Shown here in pieces: positions 58,730-64,000 of a stretch of 64,000 nt of DNA; the first letter of the stretch is position 1; every line of letters begins with the position of its first letter. The translations under genes were made by a program, and so were the position numbers. The stretch spans positions 5,518,001-5,582,000 of the forward strand of contig NZ_CP114040.1 of NCBI RefSeq assembly GCF_026965555.1, in the 5' to 3' direction. The notes beneath the pieces were generated by a model that worked only from the letters and a program-made list of their open reading frames with translations, ran no database searches and was not told the DNA's origin. Origin of the DNA: Nannocystis punicea (GTDB lineage Bacteria; Myxococcota_A; Polyangia; Nannocystales; Nannocystaceae).

Positions 58730-60865
58730 TCAGTCAGGATCGACGCAGTCGCGCTCGCCGTGGATCGCGATCGGCTCGCCGCTGAGCGCGCGCGCGGCCT
58801 GGAGCCCCGCCATGACCGCTCCCTCGGCGCAGGCGAGGTCGAGGCCGCCGCCGACCCAGTCGCCGGCGAGCCAGAGGTTGCGGAAGCCGCTGTCGCCAGC
58901 GCCGATCCGGTGGCGCGGATCGCCGGGGAGGGTGACGATCTGGCGATCGCTGGCGTTCTGGGTCGCCCAGCAGTGCTGGGCGGCGAGGCGGTGCTCGGCC
59001 GCGCGACCCTGCGGATCGAGGAGCAGCTCCCAGTTGAACTCGTCGGCGCCGGCGAGCGAGGCCTCGGGCCACAGGGCGCGCGGATGGCTCTTGAGCCAGG
59101 TCTCGGCGATGTCGCGCACGGGCTCGCGGCTGCCGTCGGCGGCGCGGTCGGGCCGCGGTCCGCTGAGCGAGGCGATCGCGCCCGGCCAGTGCTCGCGCGG
59201 CCAGCCCTCGTACACGGCGGCGGAGGAGAGGTTGACCCACCGCGGCAAAGAGGTGCGGAGGATCTCGCCGGCGCCGGCGAGCGCAGGGCTGCCGAGGAGC
59301 TGGGCCCACGTCGGCGAGAGCCACAGCTGGGCGCCCATGGCGGTGATCGAGTGGGTGTGCGCGAGCAAGGCCTCCCACCGCGGGTCACGGGCGGCGAGCT
59401 CGCGGGCGGCGCCGGCGAGGGCGGGCGGCGGGATGCCGAGGACGATGTCGTCGAAGTCGACGCCGGCGCGCAGGATGACCTCCTCGACCTCGGGCGACTC
59501 GTTGGCCTCGAAGTCGATGGCCTGGATCACCGGGTCGTCGCCGAGGACGATCTGCGAGTAGAGCGGGCGGCTCGGCCAGCACGGCAGGCCCTTGACCTTG
59601 ACGAGCGGCTCGTACTCGTCGACGCCGGGCGCGAGCTCGATCTGGCGGCCGACGACGGCGGCCGAGACCGCCGCGTGCTTGGGGTCGGGGCAGAGGTGCT
59701 TGAGCTTGTGGAAGAAGCGGAAGCCGACGCCGCGGTCGCGCAGGAGGCGGTAGAGCGGGGCGAACAGGACCTCGCCGAGGCCGGCCGCGGGGGTGTAGTA
59801 GAGGGCGCCGGAGAAGGCGAGGTAGCGGCGCAGCGCGGCCCGCAGCAGCGCGCCGGCGGCGGCGGCGGGGCGCTCGAGGTCGCCTGACTCATAGGACATG
59901 TGGTCGGCGTAGAGGGCGACCAGCACGGTGCTGGCGAGCGAGTCCTCGGCGGCGCCGTGGCGGCGCAGCCAGTCGCGCAGGTCCTGGTCGTCGATGGCCG
60001 AGAAGCCGGCGCGATCGAGGCCGTCGTGGAGGATCCCGCGCACCGTGGCGAGCGCGAGGTCGACCATGGTGGTGAACTGCGGGTGGGTCTGGCGCGCGCC
60101 GAGGCCGATCAGCGCGCGCAAGCTGTGCTCGCCGCAGTGGGTGAGCGGCTGGGCCCAGGCCCGCCGCTGGCGCGAGGTCTTCGGCGCGTCGTCGCCGTGG
60201 ACGGCCGCGGCGGCGCGACGGAGCAGGCCGTCGTAGTCGGGGCTCTGCGGGTCGAAGCCGTCGTAGGCGCGCACGCCCTGGCCGCCGGCGCGGCGCATCA
60301 ACGCCGGCCACAGCGAGCGCGAGGCGTCGGCCCAGCGCGGGACGATCGCGGCCCAGGTCGAGTACTGCGGGTGCAGCCGCGGGATGCAGTCGATGGCCCA
60401 GAGCAGCAAGGTCTGGGCGAAGTGCCACACGCTCGGTTGCGACGCGCCGTCGCCGGGGAGGTTGTCGCCGCGCGGCAGGCTCATCTTCCACGGCGGCGCG
60501 CGGTCGGAGCCGTCACCTGTCCCGAGGAGCAGGCTGTCGCACGGCTTCCACGCCTCCTTGAAGGTGGCCAGCGGCGCGCCCGGGGCCCGCCGCGTCTCGG
60601 CGTAGACGCGCCGCGCGAGGGCGAAGGCGTTGTCGTACCAGCCGTACCAGACGTGGTGCCCGAGCGCCTCGCTGCGGGCGTGCGCGCGCAGGTTACGGCC
60701 GCTGCGGGCCTTGCCGCCGAGGCGCCAGCCGATCTGATAGACGGTGATCTCGAAGCGCTCGCGCCAGTTCGGCAGCTCGGTGAGCGCGAACACGGCGCTG
60801 AGCGAGCCGAGCCCGCCGCCGAACACGGCGAGCTTGCGGGGGCGGGTCGAGGGGCCGGGGGACAT
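58730..60865 (-). CDS. FAD-dependent oxidoreductase, amine-oxidase/phytoene-desaturase-like
   Basis: The 711-residue protein has an N-terminal Rossmann motif KLAVFGGGLGSLSAVFALTE (about 11-30) with the acidic ITVYQIGWRLGGKARSGRN loop of the FAD-binding carotenoid-desaturase and squalene-dehydroxylase superfamily. It ends with the FAD-binding NLWLAGDWVGGGLDLACAEG. The middle 450 residues are a large insertion with no recognised substrate signature. Carotenoid, squalene or polyunsaturated-lipid substrates are possible; none is shown. It stands in a minus-strand run, 58 bp from the zinc-ribbon gene. Confidence 0.78.
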   Translation of the reverse strand: MSPGPSTRPRKLAVFGGGLGSLSAVFALTELPNWRERFEITVYQIGWRLGGKARSGRNLRAHARSEALGHHVWYGWYDNAFALARRVYAETRRAPGAPLATFKEAWKPCDSLLLGTGDGSDRAPPWKMSLPRGDNLPGDGASQPSVWHFAQTLLLWAIDCIPRLHPQYSTWAAIVPRWADASRSLWPALMRRAGGQGVRAYDGFDPQSPDYDGLLRRAAAAVHGDDAPKTSRQRRAWAQPLTHCGEHSLRALIGLGARQTHPQFTTMVDLALATVRGILHDGLDRAGFSAIDDQDLRDWLRRHGAAEDSLASTVLVALYADHMSYESGDLERPAAAAGALLRAALRRYLAFSGALYYTPAAGLGEVLFAPLYRLLRDRGVGFRFFHKLKHLCPDPKHAAVSAAVVGRQIELAPGVDEYEPLVKVKGLPCWPSRPLYSQIVLGDDPVIQAIDFEANESPEVEEVILRAGVDFDDIVLGIPPPALAGAARELAARDPRWEALLAHTHSITAMGAQLWLSPTWAQLLGSPALAGAGEILRTSLPRWVNLSSAAVYEGWPREHWPGAIASLSGPRPDRAADGSREPVRDIAETWLKSHPRALWPEASLAGADEFNWELLLDPQGRAAEHRLAAQHCWATQNASDRQIVTLPGDPRHRIGAGDSGFRNLWLAGDWVGGGLDLACAEGAVMAGLQAARALSGEPIAIHGERDCVDPD

Positions 60866-60923
60866 GGCTGCAGAGGTCGGCGATGGTAGCTCCGTTTCGC
60901 CCGGAGCGGTCCTCCTCGGATGT

Positions 60924-61268
60924 TCAGCCCCCGCCCGATCGATCGGCCATGTCGATGAAGTTGTGGAGGAAGCCGCAGGTGGAGCAGACGAGCGAGTGCA
61001 CCGGCGCGGAGTGGGTGAAGCCGCCGCTCGGCGAGGTGAACCGCAGGGTGCTCATGTGCAGCGGCAACGGAGCGCGCGTGTCGTGCCCGGCGAAGATGGC
61101 GACCGGCAACAGCGTGACGCCGCCGCACATGACGCAGGTCTTGTGCGCGCCGGAGCGGCGGCGCTCGCGGGTGTCGTCGGCGACGCCGCGGGCGCGGGCG
61201 TCGGCCTCGGCGAGCTCGCGCCGCAGCCGCTCGTTCTCCTGCTCGAGCGCGGCAATCTGCAGGATCAT
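60924..61268 (-). CDS. small coiled-coil and zinc-ribbon protein
   Basis: The 114-residue protein begins with a coiled coil (MILQIAALEQENERLRREL). Two Cys pairs follow (CVMCGG at about 55-60, CSTCGF at about 100-105) spaced for one zinc ribbon, with HMSTLRFTSPSGGFTHSAPV between. The start at 61268 suits a TACCGT hexamer about 15 nt upstream; an extended frame to 61301 adds 11 residues. It diverges from the SpoU gene by 78 bp. A DNA- or protein-binding role is likely but not shown. Confidence 0.66.
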   Translation of the reverse strand: MILQIAALEQENERLRRELAEADARARGVADDTRERRRSGAHKTCVMCGGVTLLPVAIFAGHDTRAPLPLHMSTLRFTSPSGGFTHSAPVHSLVCSTCGFLHNFIDMADRSGGG

Positions 61269-61332
61269 CGCGTCACGATCGTCACGGTAGGCCACGCACA
61301 CGCGACTTTAGCAGGTAGCGAGCGGAGGCTGC

Positions 61333-61338
61333 TACCCT
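61333..61338 (+). promoter_or_regulatory. -10-like hexamer before the 61347 GTG
   Basis: TACCCT ends 8 nt before the GTG at 61347. Confidence 0.42.
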
Positions 61339-61346
61339 CACGCCCG

Positions 61347-61988
61347 GTGACCCGCTTCATCGCCCGTCAATGCGAGCGCGCGAGCTGCCGCCTCCGCTTC
61401 CCGGTGGCCGAGGGCAGCCCGCTCGGCGAGTCGTGTCCGCACTGCGGCGGACCGACGGCCGTCGACCCCGAACCCTACGAGAGCCACGAGGCGCGCGCGC
61501 CGGCGCAGGCGAGCGGACCGAAGGTGCTCGCGCTGCTCGACAACGTCCGCAGCCTCAAGAACGTCGGCTCGATGTTCCGCACCGCCGACGGAGCCGGGGT
61601 CGAACACATGCACCTGACCGGCTTCACGCCGACGCCCGATCACCCGGCGATGGCGAAGACGGCGCTCGGGGCGGAGAAGACGGTGCCGTGGACGCTCCAC
61701 CGCGACGGCGCGGCGGCGGCCGCCTGGCTGTGTGACGCCGGCTACCGGCTGTGGGCGCTCGAGGGCGGACCGCGGGCGACGCCGTGGTTCGCGGCGCTGC
61801 GCGAGAGCGCCGGGCCGCCGATCGTGCTGGTGGTCGGGCACGAGGTGTCGGGGGTCGACCCGCGGATCCTGGCCCGCTGCGAGCGCGTGCTGGCGCTGCC
61901 GATGCTCGGCATCAAGGGGTCGCTCAACGTGAGCGTGGCGTTCGGCGTGGCGCTCTACAGCCTGCGCTTTGGGACAGGGTCCGACTGA
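61347..61988 (+). CDS. SpoU-family RNA 2'-O-methyltransferase with zinc finger
   Basis: The 213-residue protein begins with a small zinc finger (ARQCERASCRLRFPV, CPHCGG) followed by a SPOUT methyltransferase domain (about 55-213). The family motifs are LLDNVRSLKNVGSMFRTADG (about 64), IVLVVGHEVSGVDPRIL (about 163) and LPMLGIKGSLNVSVAFGVAL (about 188), which form the trefoil knot that binds S-adenosylmethionine. The target, rRNA or tRNA, cannot be read. The start is a GTG supported by TACCCT. A TTTGGGACAGGGTCC stretch at its end is a repeat remnant. Confidence 0.88.
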   Translation: MTRFIARQCERASCRLRFPVAEGSPLGESCPHCGGPTAVDPEPYESHEARAPAQASGPKVLALLDNVRSLKNVGSMFRTADGAGVEHMHLTGFTPTPDHPAMAKTALGAEKTVPWTLHRDGAAAAAWLCDAGYRLWALEGGPRATPWFAALRESAGPPIVLVVGHEVSGVDPRILARCERVLALPMLGIKGSLNVSVAFGVALYSLRFGTGSD

Positions 61989-61999
61989 TCCACTGCGAG

Positions 62000-62017
62000 G
62001 GCGCAAGACTGTGCGCC
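62000..62017 (+). terminator. hairpin after the SpoU gene
   Basis: GGCGCA and TGCGCC pair around AGACTG, starting 12 nt after the stop at 61988. No T tract. The rest of 62018-62270 shows nothing recognisable. Confidence 0.4.
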
Positions 62018-62311
62018 AGCGCAACTTGCCGGGGCGAAAGAGGCGAAGAACCGACGTGTAAGCCCGGCGGTGCTGCCGCCGCCGGCTGTGCGATCGAACA
62101 GGTGCGATGGGCCATGAGGCCGGATCGCAGCGCGCGTGGGCCGAGATGCGGCGCCGCCGGATACGCGAGATTTCATGGCCCGCTCGCTGTTCACTGCGTG
62201 TGCGGAACCGCCACATCGAAGTTGCCACTCGTGCGTGACATATCGCGGACGAGGCGCCGGGGCTGGAGTTGTGTTACCGTGCCGGCCTCTCAGAGGAGAA
62301 CCCGAAACGTG

Positions 62312-63064
62312 ATGCTGCTTCGAACTCTGGCTGTTCCTGTCCTGGTGCTCGGTCTGGCGGTGGCTGGCTGTGGCAAGAAGACCCCCGACGGCACGACTCC
62401 ACCGGGCGAGACCGGCGCTGGCGGTGCATCCGCCGGAGGTGGCGAGTCCGGCGGTGAAGCGGGTGCTGGTGGTGAGTCCGGCGGTGAGTCGGGCGGTGAG
62501 GCGGGCGCGTCCGGCGAGCCCGATGCGTCGCAGAAGGTGTGCGACGCGGAAGTGGGCGACACGCCGAAGGCCGTGTTCGCCGACAACGTCATCCTGCGCC
62601 TGCCGAAGGGCATGGACCTGGTCGAGGAGAACCCGTTCTTCGCCCGCATCGCCACCAAGGAGACCGTCTCCACGTGTGACGGCGTGATCAGCTTCGGCGC
62701 GCTCGGTTACTTCCAGACCGACACGGCCAAGAACGTCAAGCAGATCCGCGACGAGACGATCCAGGCCGCCCGCGGTGTGCCGCCGAACGAGATTACCTGG
62801 GCCGACGAGACCGAGAAGGGCCGCGACTACTCCGGCTCGTACTCGATCCCCGAGGACTCGAAGGGCAACCCGCCGATCAAGGGCTGGTTCGTGCTCAAGG
62901 AGAAGGCCGGCTACACGTTCTGGTACGCGCTCGAGACGCATCCGAACGCCTGGAACGCGCTGGCGAAGACCTTCCAGGAGTCGGGCAACCGCCTCCGCAT
63001 CGGGCCGAACATCGCCGCGCCGCCCCCGCCGCCCGCGCCGGCCGGCAAGAAGAAGGGCAAGTGA
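62312..63064 (+). CDS. lipoprotein of unknown function
   Basis: The 250-residue product has a signal peptide with lipobox VAGC (Cys about 20) and a Gly/Ser/Glu/Ala linker (about 25-65). A globular domain (about 68-230) contains CDAEVGDTPKAVFADNVILR, LPKGMDLVEENPFFARIATK and GWFVLKEKAGYTFWYALETH. It ends in a Pro-rich and Lys-rich tail. GAGGAG lies about 14 nt before the ATG, and TACCGT at 62273 is a likely -10, so this gene has a short normal leader. The fold is not recognised, and the tandem hairpin array downstream follows its stop. Confidence 0.75.
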   Translation: MLLRTLAVPVLVLGLAVAGCGKKTPDGTTPPGETGAGGASAGGGESGGEAGAGGESGGESGGEAGASGEPDASQKVCDAEVGDTPKAVFADNVILRLPKGMDLVEENPFFARIATKETVSTCDGVISFGALGYFQTDTAKNVKQIRDETIQAARGVPPNEITWADETEKGRDYSGSYSIPEDSKGNPPIKGWFVLKEKAGYTFWYALETHPNAWNALAKTFQESGNRLRIGPNIAAPPPPPAPAGKKKGK

Positions 63065-63759
63065 GCTGAGCGCGTCGTCAGGCGCGTCCCCGCGGCTCCG
63101 CGCTCCGGCGCGGGGCCGCTCGTGTTTCGTGCGGTCGAGGGCTCGGTCGCGCGGGGCGATGCGACGTCGTCGAGTCATCGTCGAGCGGTTCGCCGACGAG
63201 CGAGGTCGATCGAGGTCGAGCTTCTGCAGTCGCGAGCGTAAGCATGCTCGCGGCTCTGCGGCCGCGAACGCAGGGACGATCGAGGTCGCGGGTCTGCGGC
63301 AGCGAGCGCAGGGATGCTCGAGGCTCTGCGGTTGCGAACGCAGAGACGATCGAGGTCGCGGTCTGCGGCAGCGAGCGCAGGGATGCTCGAGGCTCTGCGG
63401 TTGCGAACGCAGGGACGATCGAGGTCGTGGGTCTGCGGCAGCGAGCGCAGGGATGCTCGAGGTTCTGCGGTCGCCAGCGCAGGAGCGATCGAGGTCGGTT
63501 CTGCGGCGGCGAGCGCAGGGATGATCGAGGTTCTGCGGCGCCGAGCGCAGGCATGGACGAGCTCGCCGTTGCGAGCGGCGAGATCGACGGACGCGAGGTC
63601 CTCGTCCGCCGGGCGAGGCGCCGCGAGCGGCGGGAGCGGGCCGGCGAGACACTGTTCTCGGCGAAGTCGTCGCGCGTGGGCGCGGATTGACTTCGCCGGC
63701 GGCCCGCGGTCTGATCGCGCCACGCCGGGCCGCGGGCCCGTCACGCCAAGGAGATCTCG
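63065..63759. repeat. hairpin repeat array, no gene seen
   Basis: CTGCGG (CTGCAG in the first) occurs at 63224, 63256, 63294, 63326, 63363, 63395, 63433, 63465, 63501 and 63533, steps alternating 32 and 36-38 bp, so two half units make a period of about 70 bp. Each copy has the imperfect palindrome CTGCGGTTGCGAACGCAG or a close form and is followed by GATCGAGGTC or GCTCGAGG. The flanks of the 695-bp gap hold nothing recognisable except the AAGGAG before 63760. Confidence 0.88.
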
Positions 63760-64000
63760 ATGTCGCGCGTCGCCCTGTCTCTCGCTCTCGCGCTCGCGTG
63801 GGCCCCGCTCGCCGGCTGTGCCGTGAGCGCCAGCGCCAGTACTGGCTCGGGGGCCATGTCCTCCGGGACAGGTCCTCAGGGCAAGCCGGCCCGGCGGGTC
63901 GACGAAGGCGGCGGCGAGGCGGGCGGGGGCGGGGCCGGGGCAGCGCCGGCCGGGCCGCCGCCGTGTCAGCCGGCGCTGGCCGACGCCCCGACGGCGCTGT
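63760..64000 (+). CDS. lipoprotein, C-terminus beyond the right edge
   Basis: Eighty codons are visible and no stop is reached. The product begins MSRVALSLALALAWAPLAGC (lipobox LAGC) and continues in a Ser/Gly/Ala/Pro linker. AAGGAG lies 5 nt before the ATG. A 14-bp-repeat pair (GCATGTCCTCCGGG, ACAGGTCCTCAGGG) sits in the linker at about 63854-63882. Function cannot be told from this part. Confidence 0.72.
   Translation, partial: MSRVALSLALALAWAPLAGCAVSASASTGSGAMSSGTGPQGKPARRVDEGGGEAGGGGAGAAPAGPPPCQPALADAPTAL

Noticed and set aside
63224..63552. CRISPR array
   Set aside because: Repeats are imperfect, the spacers are nearly identical to each other, the spacing alternates, and no cas gene is present.
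1..64000. tRNA, rRNA and insertion-sequence content
   Set aside because: No T-loop or conserved rRNA stretches, no transposase or integrase frames, and no long terminal inverted repeats were seen by eye. A covariance-model search would be decisive for small RNAs.

Overview
The window is a GC-rich (roughly 70% or more by eye) bacterial chromosome segment from a myxobacterium, probably of the Nannocystales. This placement is an inference. It rests on Thr/Gly/Ser-rich linkers after lipoprotein lipoboxes, a C-terminal Cys-rich/TM/Arg sorting tail of the MYXO-CTERM type, MopE-like Cys/Asp repeats, an AgmX/PglI-type C-terminal domain, a DUF4175-type coiled-coil protein and a cyclase-AAA-TPR giant. 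I see no phage, insertion sequence, CRISPR array, rRNA or tRNA.

Layout. 1-6203: poorly characterised membrane proteins and lipoproteins, then a sigma-like protein with a membrane anchor. 6204-7023: repeat-filled gap. 7024-13820: alpha-glucan use, with a GH13 lipoprotein amylase, a secreted GH15 glucoamylase and a cytosolic alpha-glucan phosphorylase. 13898-15891: an HpnA-like epimerase and a C-type-lectin lipoprotein. 15942-23071: tgt-yajC-secD-secF-recJ. 23104-30453: lipoproteins, small membrane proteins and the soluble-adenylyl-cyclase-like regulator. 30566-33451: divergent cardiolipin synthase and aldehyde dehydrogenase. 33928-35432: a PilT-N-like protein and csrA. 35712-40594: a DUF4175 protein with a peptidase-MA lipoprotein. 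40744-49241: an ECF sigma/anti-sigma operon leading into envelope genes (secreted protein, AsmA-like/GT51 fusion, outer-membrane barrel), then a bifunctional PBP1A. 49266-54426: small membrane proteins, an OmpA-like lipoprotein, an AgmX/PglI lipoprotein and an SRPBCC protein. 55041-57651: a reverse transsulfuration pair. 57745-64000: a barrel protein, an FAD oxidoreductase, a zinc-ribbon protein, a SpoU RNA methyltransferase and two lipoproteins.

The most unusual feature is a dispersed repeat that standard annotation would miss. Its core is the 10-bp strand-symmetric sequence GGAC(A/C)(T/G)GTCC. Cores follow one another at exactly 14 bp (10-bp core plus 4-bp spacer). By eye it occurs at about 35 places. 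Nearly pure arrays fill gaps between convergent genes (13831-13900, 24515-24612, 30466-30541; degenerate arrays at 6225-7020, 34930-35190, 54427-55020), usually abutting both stop codons. Isolated pairs lie inside coding sequences. Where an array is translated it gives a 14-residue protein repeat (3 x 14 bp), and in one gene it encodes the lipoprotein signal peptide.

A second regularity is that at least sixteen genes have a TA-N3-T hexamer ending only 6-11 nt before the start codon (ATG, GTG or TTG). This suggests that leaderless or near-leaderless mRNAs are common here, and I used it to choose several starts.
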